Assembly: GCA_964642045.1 (NCBI GenBank)
Contig: CAZXLZ010000036.1
Location: 1 to 11,586, forward strand
From: RGIG5057 sp964642045
Lineage (GTDB): Bacteria; Bacillota; Clostridia; TANB77; CAG-465
Length of the DNA stretch: 11,586 nucleotides
Direction: 5' to 3'
Every line of letters begins with the position of its first letter. Positions within the stretch are counted from its first letter, which is position 1. Made by a program: the position numbers and the translations under genes. The notes under the pieces were generated by a model. That model was not told the DNA's origin and did not search any database. It saw only the letters and a program-made list of their open reading frames with translations. Below, in pieces: positions 5,337 through 11,586 of the stretch.

Positions 5337-7382
5337 ATGAAAGCGTTAGAATTGATTTCAAAAGTAAATGAGGGAGATTTAAAACCATTAAAAGACAATT
5401 TCTGGTTAAAGTGTCTTTGGCTAAAAGATAGCAAAGAGGGAATTAATGTTGAAAATTATGAGCAGGCAGATTTAGATCCGCATGAAGTCTTAAATTATGT
5501 TGAACGTACTTTAAGAATACTTGATGCTGAAATACTTAATGGCAATTTAACGGAGCTAGAGGCATCAATTATTGAAGAAGTTCTCTGCTTTGCAGAAATT
5601 GCAAAAGGGGGAAATAAAGTAATTCGGTCTAAATGGAGAGAAAAATGTTACCAGATTGACGTTCACAATATAGGCTCATCACAGATATATGATGAAGTAA
5701 AAAGAGATAGCAATGATTATAGGAGATATAGATATATATCTACATTAATCAAAACGCATGGATTAATTGGGCAATTCTTAAGAGGAGAAGTATCTCTTTA
5801 TGAAAGTGCTCCGTTATCTGTAACATCTTATCCGGGTGCATCAAATGAAAGAGTACTTAAAGTACTTAATAAATGCATTATTGGTGCTGTTAGTATGGAT
5901 TTGTATGAGAAATTAAAAAATGATATCAACAAGACGGTAGATGATATTCTTAATTTCAGATTTATAGATTATACAGATAACAGATTAAAGAAGATAAGGG
6001 CGACAGCTATAAAAAATGGGGAAGATTTTGATAAGGAATTTTCAAACATTGTTAGGCGTACGCCCTCTTTCAAAGACATACTGGATGAATTCTTTAAATC
6101 TTATGATCTTTGGTATGTTGAGGTTGCTACAAGTGAATTATCACTTGAGAATGTTTTGAAACTTTTTGCATATATTGCAAAGAATACATCAATTTATGAA
6201 GTAACTAATATTTCATTTGAAAATATGATGTCTTTTTATTGTGATTATGATGGCAAGAAGCACATAAATATTTTCAAGCACAGATTTATTGAAAGACTCT
6301 TAAGTGATTACGACTTATCATCAGATAAGAAAATTGCAAATGAGTTCTTAAGCATAGAATTGGAAGTTTTGTCTCCAATGCTTAAAGTTAAAGTAAAATT
6401 CAGTGAAATAGCGGAAAAGTTTGTTGATTTTTGTATGTCCTCGATAGGCAAAGGTTCTATATATGACCAAGTCATTGTAATGGCTTGTGACAACTTTGGA
6501 TTAAGACGCGATCAGTTTGATAGACTTACAAATGAGTCAAGTTATTTGGATACAATGAATTCTACCATAGCCTTCAAACTGCCACTTATTGATTATATAA
6601 AAGGTGATAAAGTAGCAGATATAGGGCCTGGTGGTGGCGCACTTATGGATAAAATAGTAGAAGCTTATCCGGATAAAAAGGTGATTGGCGTTGATGCTGC
6701 TATAAATGTTGTTGAAGAACTTAACAAAAAGAGGACGAAAGAAAATAAGTCGTGGGAAGTTGTTCACGGAAATGCACTTAATTTACAAAAGACATTTGCA
6801 CCAGGTGAGCTTGATACTGTAATTTTTTGCTCGATACTGCATGAGATATACAGCTATGTAGATTATGAAGGCAAAAAGTTCAATAAAGCTACACTAGCTA
6901 AAGTCTTTAAGTCAGTATACGATATATTACCTGTTGGCGGTAGGATGATTATTCGTGACGGTGTAATGACTGACTCAAATGAAAAAAGGATAATATCTTT
7001 TAAAAATAAAGAAGATATTAAAATTTTGGAAAATTACAAAAGAGACTTTAAAGGAAGACAGATCGAGTATAAAATACTTGAAAATGGCAATGTCCTTATG
7101 TCTGTAAATGATGCAATGGAATTTTTGTATACTTATACATGGGGAGAACAAAGCTATGCTCATGAGGTTAAGGAGCAGTTTGGTTATTATACTCCAAATG
7201 AGTATATTGAGGCTATTAAAAGTGCATTTGATAATAAAATGAAGGTCGTTCATATGGATCATTATCTTCAGGATGGATATGAAGAGTATTTACTTCCCAA
7301 AGTATCTATTTATGATGAAAATGAAAATGAATGCAAACTTCCTGATTCAACAATAATTCTTATTGTTGAAAAAACAGAATAA
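5337..7382 (+). CDS. Large protein with a C-terminal class I SAM-dependent methyltransferase domain
   Basis: Of 681 residues, roughly 420-545 form a Rossmann methyltransferase: motif I VADIGPGGGALMDKI (426-440), the acidic strand VIGVDAA with D453, GNALNL (478-483), VIFCSILHEIYSY (495-507), and LPVGGRMIIRDGV (531-543). The tail includes TYTWGEQSYAHE and EQFGYYTPNEYIEAI (613-627), which look like a substrate-side cap. Residues 1-410 are mostly helical with no domain I recognise; the conspicuous strings are YQIDVHNIGSSQIYDE (105-120) and THGLIGQFLRGE (140-151). No signal peptide or membrane segment is visible. The start ATG has AAGGAGG (5321-5327) 9 bases upstream. The methyl acceptor is unknown. 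It is convergent with pncB, and the pair is more GC-rich than the flanks, so a role around nicotinate or NAD is possible but unproven. The methyltransferase fold is secure; the function is not. Confidence 0.88.
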   Translation: MKALELISKVNEGDLKPLKDNFWLKCLWLKDSKEGINVENYEQADLDPHEVLNYVERTLRILDAEILNGNLTELEASIIEEVLCFAEIAKGGNKVIRSKWREKCYQIDVHNIGSSQIYDEVKRDSNDYRRYRYISTLIKTHGLIGQFLRGEVSLYESAPLSVTSYPGASNERVLKVLNKCIIGAVSMDLYEKLKNDINKTVDDILNFRFIDYTDNRLKKIRATAIKNGEDFDKEFSNIVRRTPSFKDILDEFFKSYDLWYVEVATSELSLENVLKLFAYIAKNTSIYEVTNISFENMMSFYCDYDGKKHINIFKHRFIERLLSDYDLSSDKKIANEFLSIELEVLSPMLKVKVKFSEIAEKFVDFCMSSIGKGSIYDQVIVMACDNFGLRRDQFDRLTNESSYLDTMNSTIAFKLPLIDYIKGDKVADIGPGGGALMDKIVEAYPDKKVIGVDAAINVVEELNKKRTKENKSWEVVHGNALNLQKTFAPGELDTVIFCSILHEIYSYVDYEGKKFNKATLAKVFKSVYDILPVGGRMIIRDGVMTDSNEKRIISFKNKEDIKILENYKRDFKGRQIEYKILENGNVLMSVNDAMEFLYTYTWGEQSYAHEVKEQFGYYTPNEYIEAIKSAFDNKMKVVHMDHYLQDGYEEYLLPKVSIYDENENECKLPDSTIILIVEKTE

Positions 7383-7387
7383 AAATT

Positions 7388-7432
7388 AAAGTAGAATATA
7401 TGAATGTAATTATTTATATATTCTACTTTTTT
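7388..7432 (+). terminator. Intrinsic terminator of the methyltransferase gene
   Basis: A 14-bp perfect stem (7388-7401 with 7416-7429, AAAGTAGAATATAT/ATATATTCTACTTT) has a 14-base loop and is followed by T's to 7432. Confidence 0.8.
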
Positions 7433-7609
7433 GCTGTAAATTTAATAAAAACATAGAAGGGAGTGTTTTGCTATGATATTTCTAGCTATATTTTAGCAAT
7501 CAAAGTCTAGTAGGTGATATATAAATGAAGTTAAGTTTTAATATAAATTACCTATACTAGATTAGAAAATAAGTATTAAAGTATTTAATGTGATTTAGAG
7601 ATTTAAATA
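7433..7609. other. Intergenic stretch with inverted repeats and two micro-ORFs, function unknown
   Basis: No full gene lies between the two convergent terminators. TTGCTA (7468-7473) and TAGCAA (7494-7499) form an inverted repeat around a 7-residue ORF (7473-7496, MIFLAIF), which has AAGGGAG 9 bases upstream. Further on, TCTAGTAGGTGAT (7506-7518) faces ATTACCTATACTAGA (7547-7561), an imperfect hairpin with a two-base bulge and one G-U pair. It encloses a 11-residue ORF (7525-7560) preceded by AGGTG. No promoter is visible. These could be decayed sequence, a small structured RNA or chance; nothing shows translation. Confidence 0.35.
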
Positions 7610-7644
7610 TAAAAAATACCCCAAACCTCATAAAAGGTCTGGGG
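7610..7644 (-). terminator. Intrinsic terminator of pncB
   Basis: Read on the minus strand, CCCCAGACCT pairs with AGGTTTGGGG through one G-U pair, with a 6-base loop, followed by TATTTTTTAT. On the plus strand the same position would be an A-C mismatch, and the T-run lies on the minus-strand side, so this belongs to pncB. Confidence 0.88.
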
Positions 7645-7688
7645 AGTAACAAAATTACATTTTAGTACTTTTACTTATATAATTTTAC

Positions 7689-8897
7689 TTATTTAATTAT
7701 TTCATTTTTCATGCGCCAGTCGATACATCTTTCAAGATATTCAACATACTCAGGATTCTTGCACATTCCCTTGCCAGGAGCATCCGATATCTTAGCAACA
7801 TCCATACCGTTACATTTTGTAACTTTCATTACAATGTTAAGCGGTTTAACTTTTGTGTCGTTAGAGATGTAGGTTCCAATTCCAAAGGCCACTTTTGCGG
7901 ATTCCTTGAAGTGCTCGTTAAGCATATTTGCTTTTTCAAAATTCAAGTTATCACTAAAAAGTAACGTTTTGGTTTTAGGATCAATACCCAGTGATTTGTA
8001 GTGTTTAATCATTTTTTCTCCCCAAGCAACGGGATCTCCACTATCATGTCTAACTCCACTAAAGAGTGTAGCATAAGTGAGGCGGAAGTCTCTTAAGAAA
8101 CAATCAGTAGTAATTGTATCTGTAAGAGCCGTACCGTTCAAGACACTATATTCATCAACCCATGCCTTAAGTGCATACCAGTTTGAATATGCAGGATTGT
8201 GCATGGGATTGCCTTGACCAACACACATCAAATATTCATGTGCCATAGTACCACAAGGTTTAAGACCGTATTTCATAGCCAGGTATACGTTAGAGGTACC
8301 AATGAATGTAGAACCAGGGTACGTTTGCTCCGCAAGTCTTCTAACTGCCAGTTCTTGAGCTTCAGAAGAGAGACTTCTCCTTAAGCCAAATTCACTGAAA
8401 GTAGATATGCTATACTTACCGCTTATCAGCCAATTTATCTTCTCTTCAAGTCTGTCCTTAAAGCTTTCGAAAAGCTCATCATAATCATAGGCCATTTTGA
8501 AGTAAACTGCATTTACAATTTTTAAAACGGGAATTTCATACATAGATGTATCAAGCCATGTACCATTAGTTTCAATGCTAAGGCCATTATCTCCTTCATG
8601 TGTGATATCAAAATCATCATAACATGGTTGCCAGCGCTTAAGCTGATTAACATATTCCACTTTGATCCATTTAATGGTAGGGAGATATGCAAGCTCTTCC
8701 TTTGTAAATCTCAGGTCGCAGTACAACCGTATCTGTCTTTTGATTTCTTCAACCATTTCCTTGGTAAAGTGCACATCTTTATTTCGGCATTTGAAAGTCC
8801 ATGTGCACTTATAGTCATTGAATTTGTGAAAGATAACCTGTCCCATTGAAAATTTGTACATGTCTGTTTCGAGTAAGCTTTTAATAATTTGTTCCAT
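7689..8897 (-). CDS. pncB: Nicotinate phosphoribosyltransferase
   Basis: PncB joins nicotinate to PRPP, with ATP hydrolysis, to form nicotinate mononucleotide in the cytoplasm; this is the Preiss-Handler entry to NAD. The 402-residue length matches the E. coli/Salmonella type (about 400) rather than the longer forms. Motifs in order are SLLETDMYKFSMGQ (7-20), FSEFGLRRSLSSEAQ (167-181), GTSNVYLAMKYGLKPCGTMA (200-219) with H220 directly after it, SGVRHDSGDPVAWGEKM (280-296), LLFSDNLNF (312-320), FGIGTYISND (338-347) and KPLNIVMKV (351-359). H220 corresponds to the phosphorylated histidine (His219 in Salmonella). The start ATG has AAGGAGG 5 bases upstream (complement of 8903-8909) and a consensus promoter. 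It is visibly more GC-rich than its flanks (27 of 60 bases G or C at 8281-8340 against 12 of 60 at 9421-9480), suggesting transfer. Confidence 0.95.
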   Translation of the reverse strand: MEQIIKSLLETDMYKFSMGQVIFHKFNDYKCTWTFKCRNKDVHFTKEMVEEIKRQIRLYCDLRFTKEELAYLPTIKWIKVEYVNQLKRWQPCYDDFDITHEGDNGLSIETNGTWLDTSMYEIPVLKIVNAVYFKMAYDYDELFESFKDRLEEKINWLISGKYSISTFSEFGLRRSLSSEAQELAVRRLAEQTYPGSTFIGTSNVYLAMKYGLKPCGTMAHEYLMCVGQGNPMHNPAYSNWYALKAWVDEYSVLNGTALTDTITTDCFLRDFRLTYATLFSGVRHDSGDPVAWGEKMIKHYKSLGIDPKTKTLLFSDNLNFEKANMLNEHFKESAKVAFGIGTYISNDTKVKPLNIVMKVTKCNGMDVAKISDAPGKGMCKNPEYVEYLERCIDWRMKNEIIK

Positions 8898-8948
8898 GTT
8901 GTCCTCCTTGTAAAATTTCTTTGGAATTTAATAATTATATGCTGTATT

Positions 8949-8977
8949 ATTATATCATTTTATGTAAAGTTTGTCAA
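8949..8977 (-). promoter_or_regulatory. Consensus promoter of pncB with extended -10
   Basis: On the minus strand, TTGACA (8977-8972) and TATAAT (8954-8949) are both perfect and separated by 17 bases, with TGA before the -10. Transcription should begin near 8942, giving a leader of about 45 bases. No NAD-responsive operator could be recognised. Confidence 0.88.
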
Positions 8978-9062
8978 CTTTTTTACTGAATTATTTATAC
9001 AAGGTTTCATAATATAATTGGTTATGCTGATTATTATTTTTATAAAAAGTAATTTATTAATA

Positions 9063-9105
9063 TAAAAAATATATCCAATGATATAATTTTAAGTATATCA
9101 TTGGA
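9063..9105 (-). terminator. Intrinsic terminator of the EAL-domain gene
   Basis: TCCAATGATATA (9074-9085) and TATATCATTGGA (9094-9105) form a 12-bp perfect stem with an 8-base loop. On the minus strand it is followed by TATATTTTTTATA, and it begins 12 bases after the EAL gene stop codon. Confidence 0.85.
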
Positions 9106-9116
9106 ATTTCTTATTA

Positions 9117-11354
9117 TTATATATGCTCGTTAAGAAACTTTTCAAATTCATTTTTAGATAATGGTTTTGAATAATAATATCCTTGTATAACATCACATTT
9201 TATTTTTCTAATGAATTCTACTTGCTCTTTTGTTTCAACACCTTCCACAATTGTTTTTACTTCAAGTTGCTTAGCTATGAACATTATATAATTGATTATA
9301 TTTTTGTCACTTTGAAGGTCTGCTTTATCAACAAATATTTTATCTATCTTAATTATATCAATAGGCATATTTTGAAGCATAGCAAGAGATGAATATCCAG
9401 TACCAAAATCATCAATTGAAACAACAAATCCTTTTTCTTTAATATTATTTAATATTTTTACAGTATCTACATTTTCCTCATTAGTTGCACTTTCTGTTAT
9501 TTCTATATCTATTTTGCTTCTATCTAATTTATATTTATCAGTAATCTTAGCATACTCATCAATAAAATGTTCATTAGCAAAATGTTCTTTTGAAACATTT
9601 ATTGAAATTGTTGGAGCAAAACCATATTTTTGTTTCCAAGAAAATATATCTTTACATACTTGTTCAAATATATATAAGTCTAATTTTATAATGAATTTAT
9701 TTTTTTCAAATAGTGGTATGAATTTGCTTGGAGATATCATTTCGCCATTTCTGTGCCATCTAACCAGTGCCTCAGCTCCAGATATTTTCTCAGTTGTAGT
9801 GTATATTTTAGGCTGATATACTACAGTAAATTCATGATTTTTTAATGCTGACTCCATACTAGATTCAATTCTTTGAGTTTCTACTAATTGATTTTCAAGA
9901 ATATCATCAAATATGTAATAATCTTTATTATATGTTCCTTTTATTTTTGCACGTGCCATATAGGCTTTGTCTAAAACTTTATTTATATCAGTATCCCTTT
10001 TATTAATTTTATAGATACCAATAGATAAATTTAAATTAATAGTTATTCCATTTACATCTAGTTTTGAAGCTTCTCTAAATATTTTATTTAGCAAGTCTTT
10101 AATATTTTTACTATAACTAAATATTGTTGCAAATACATCATTAGATATTCTACAAGTAATGTTATCTTGTGGTAATATGCTAACGAGTTTTTCACCTAGA
10201 TTTTTTAGTATTTGATTACAAAACTTATATCCATGTATATTATTAAGAGCTTTAAATTTATTTATATCTAGTGCTATTATATATCTACTTGTATGCACAT
10301 CTTGCTTTTCTAGATATTTGCCTCCATTTTCTTTAAATAAAGCTTCATTACCAAGTAAAGTAACAGGGTCTATATAGGCAACTTTGTATAACTTTTGCTT
10401 CTTTGCTTTATTAGATATATTAACATATATATATACAGCTATTACAATAAAATTAAATAAAAAACAAATTCCAAGTGATATAGCTAAAAATGAATATATT
10501 TCTTTAGCAATTGCACTATCAGGGGCAACAGTTATAACATACCAATCATTTATTCCAAGTTTTTCATAATCAAAAAAGTATCTGTCATCATTAAGCTCTA
10601 CGTTTATATGTCCTGACTTATTACTTTGAATATCTGTTTTCATTAGATTTAAATCTTTTAAATCATCTTTATTAGTAATATTATACTTGCTTATTAAGTA
10701 ATCATATAATATAGTATCAGTTGAAGTTGTTGTTGTAGTAAATGTGTTAATAAGAATATTACCATTTTTATTTATTAAGAATGTTCCTCCATTATCGTTA
10801 AATACACGTTGTGATAATATTTCTTCATATCTTTCAGTTTTTATCGTTGCAAATAGTACGTATCTTTGACCTTTAAAAGTAAACGTTTTTGAATAAATAT
10901 TTACCTGATAATCAGAAACAGCACTTGGTCTATTTTCTGAAAGATATACTGTGTCTTGAGCAAAAAATTCTTCAATATTAGGATAATTTTTTATTTTGAA
11001 GCTATCACTTGTTGTTCCATTACCTTCCATATCTAAAACTAAGAATCTATTAAAATGTTGTTCTTCAAGGTCACTTGCAAATCCTTTAAATATATCATCT
11101 ATACTATTAAAGTTACCATTTTCTATGGCATGTACAACTTGATTAACAAATTTCTTTTGATTATTTATAGTAATATTTAGATTACCTGCATTTTGTTTAC
11201 CAATTTCATCTAAGTTTGTATAGATATTATTATAGGTTAATTTCCTTAGATAATTTAAGTATAACCATGAAACTAAAAGCATTGATATAAATAAAATGAC
11301 TATAAGCCATATTCTTAAGTTATAAGTTTTTCTTTTTTCTAAATCCTTTTTCAT
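9117..11354 (-). CDS. Membrane-anchored Cache-GGDEF-EAL protein, predicted c-di-GMP phosphodiesterase with a degenerate GGDEF
   Basis: This 745-residue protein has a membrane segment near 13-36, an extracellular Cache-like sensor (about 40-285, with FLVLDMEGNG and GGTFLINKNGNILIN), a second membrane segment (286-311), a GGDEF domain (about 322-483) and an EAL domain (about 493-745). The GGDEF signature reads SNDVF at 404-408, so cyclase activity should be lost, though nucleotide binding may remain. The EAL domain keeps the metal and catalytic positions: E528 (EALVRW), N586, E618, D648-D649 (DDFGTGYSSL), K669, E704 (VEGVET) and Q724. It should therefore hydrolyse c-di-GMP to pGpG under control of an external signal and perhaps of GTP, as reported for the clostridial phosphodiesterase PdcA, whose GGDEF is also degenerate. 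The start ATG has AGAGGTG 4 bases upstream. It is transcribed alone. Confidence 0.93.
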   Translation of the reverse strand: MKKDLEKRKTYNLRIWLIVILFISMLLVSWLYLNYLRKLTYNNIYTNLDEIGKQNAGNLNITINNQKKFVNQVVHAIENGNFNSIDDIFKGFASDLEEQHFNRFLVLDMEGNGTTSDSFKIKNYPNIEEFFAQDTVYLSENRPSAVSDYQVNIYSKTFTFKGQRYVLFATIKTERYEEILSQRVFNDNGGTFLINKNGNILINTFTTTTTSTDTILYDYLISKYNITNKDDLKDLNLMKTDIQSNKSGHINVELNDDRYFFDYEKLGINDWYVITVAPDSAIAKEIYSFLAISLGICFLFNFIVIAVYIYVNISNKAKKQKLYKVAYIDPVTLLGNEALFKENGGKYLEKQDVHTSRYIIALDINKFKALNNIHGYKFCNQILKNLGEKLVSILPQDNITCRISNDVFATIFSYSKNIKDLLNKIFREASKLDVNGITINLNLSIGIYKINKRDTDINKVLDKAYMARAKIKGTYNKDYYIFDDILENQLVETQRIESSMESALKNHEFTVVYQPKIYTTTEKISGAEALVRWHRNGEMISPSKFIPLFEKNKFIIKLDLYIFEQVCKDIFSWKQKYGFAPTISINVSKEHFANEHFIDEYAKITDKYKLDRSKIDIEITESATNEENVDTVKILNNIKEKGFVVSIDDFGTGYSSLAMLQNMPIDIIKIDKIFVDKADLQSDKNIINYIMFIAKQLEVKTIVEGVETKEQVEFIRKIKCDVIQGYYYSKPLSKNEFEKFLNEHI

Positions 11355-11367
11355 ATAGCACCTCTAT

Positions 11368-11398
11368 ATTATAATACAATATATTTATTTTTTTTCAA
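11368..11398 (-). promoter_or_regulatory. Probable promoter of the EAL-domain gene
   Basis: On the minus strand, TTGAAA (11398-11393) lies 16 bases before TATTAT (11376-11371), which overlaps a perfect TATAAT (11373-11368). Either -10 places the start about 10-15 bases before the ATG, a very short leader with the RBS at its 5' end. No c-di-GMP riboswitch fits in this space. Confidence 0.45.
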
Positions 11399-11418
11399 CA
11401 TTTTTTTGCTTTTTAAAA

Positions 11419-11439
11419 TATATAAATCTAATTTATATA
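11419..11439. repeat. AT-only inverted repeat upstream of the EAL gene
   Basis: TATATAAAT (11419-11427) and ATTTATATA (11431-11439) are perfect inverted repeats with a 3-base spacer. They lie just upstream of the probable -35 of the EAL gene. It has no T-tail on either strand, so a terminator is unlikely; an operator or chance AT palindrome are the alternatives. Confidence 0.35.
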
Positions 11440-11550
11440 CATTATTGTAATCTAAACTACTTCCAAAATTAATAAATGTAATTATTTTGTTATAAAAATA
11501 TAATATATAAGACTTAAAATATAATATATTTTTTAAGAAAATTTTTTCTA

Positions 11551-11579
11551 TTGACAAATAGAAATTTGCAATATATAAT
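11551..11579 (+). promoter_or_regulatory. Perfect consensus promoter reading rightward out of the window
   Basis: TTGACA (11551-11556), a 17-base spacer and TATAAT (11574-11579) are all ideal. The start would fall at about 11586, the last base of the window, so the driven gene is outside and divergent from the EAL gene. Confidence 0.8.
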
Positions 11580-11586
11580 ATGAAAG

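Noticed and set aside
6975..7262. 95-codon minus-strand ORF opposite the methyltransferase
   Set aside because: It overlaps conserved coding sequence of the methyltransferase, has no RBS of note and reads as low-complexity hydrophobic sequence.
9514..9816. 100-codon plus-strand ORF opposite the EAL gene
   Set aside because: It is antisense to a strongly supported EAL domain, shows no domain and has no promoter.
9945..9960. A third CACGTG (9950-9955), inside the EAL gene, as another parS site
   Set aside because: The flanks TTTTG and CCATA break the TTTCACGTGAAA core, so it is only the central hexamer and probably chance.
11355..11550. A c-di-GMP riboswitch upstream of the EAL gene
   Set aside because: The region is almost only A and T, holds none of the GC-rich conserved blocks of the GEMM classes, and the predicted leader is too short.
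1..11586. CRISPR arrays, insertion sequences or prophage genes
   Set aside because: No regularly spaced direct repeats, transposase motifs or phage structural genes were seen on either strand.

Overview
The window looks like a low-GC Firmicute chromosome of the Clostridia, most likely a Peptostreptococcaceae member close to Clostridioides. This rests on strongly AT-rich coding DNA, AGGAGG-type ribosome binding sites, TTGACA/TATAAT promoters with 17-base spacers, and the order mnmG-rsmG-parA-parB, which normally sits beside the replication origin in Firmicutes. If that order holds here, the left edge is nearer oriC and the replication fork travels left to right. The species is inference; no 16S or marker search was possible.

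Region 1 (1-3214) is the origin-proximal block on the + strand. It holds the 3' part of mnmG (tRNA wobble-uridine modification), rsmG (16S rRNA m7G methyltransferase), then parA/soj and parB/spo0J. A terminator separates rsmG from parA. No noc gene lies between them. Two parS-like palindromes centred on TTTCACGTGAAA, one inside mnmG and one across the ribosome binding site and GTG start of rsmG, are probable landing sites for the ParB encoded just downstream.

Region 2 (3233-5183) has a single-gene unit for a radical SAM protein with an unusual domain order, with its own promoter and terminator. It is followed by two tRNA-Ser genes (UGA, GCU) behind a perfect consensus promoter and closed by a strong terminator.

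Region 3 (5249-8977) is a convergent pair: a 681-residue protein with a C-terminal SAM-dependent methyltransferase domain (+), and nicotinate phosphoribosyltransferase pncB (-). Both have clear promoters and terminators. The pair, pncB most of all, is visibly richer in G+C than its neighbours, which suggests it was acquired. A joint role in nicotinate/NAD metabolism is a guess from position only. The 3' intergenic space between them holds inverted repeats and two micro-ORFs of unknown meaning.

Region 4 (9060-11586) is a minus-strand membrane-anchored Cache-GGDEF-EAL protein. Its GGDEF motif is destroyed and its EAL active site is intact, so it is predicted to be a sensory c-di-GMP phosphodiesterase. 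A consensus promoter on the + strand at the extreme right edge reads out of the window into a divergent unit.
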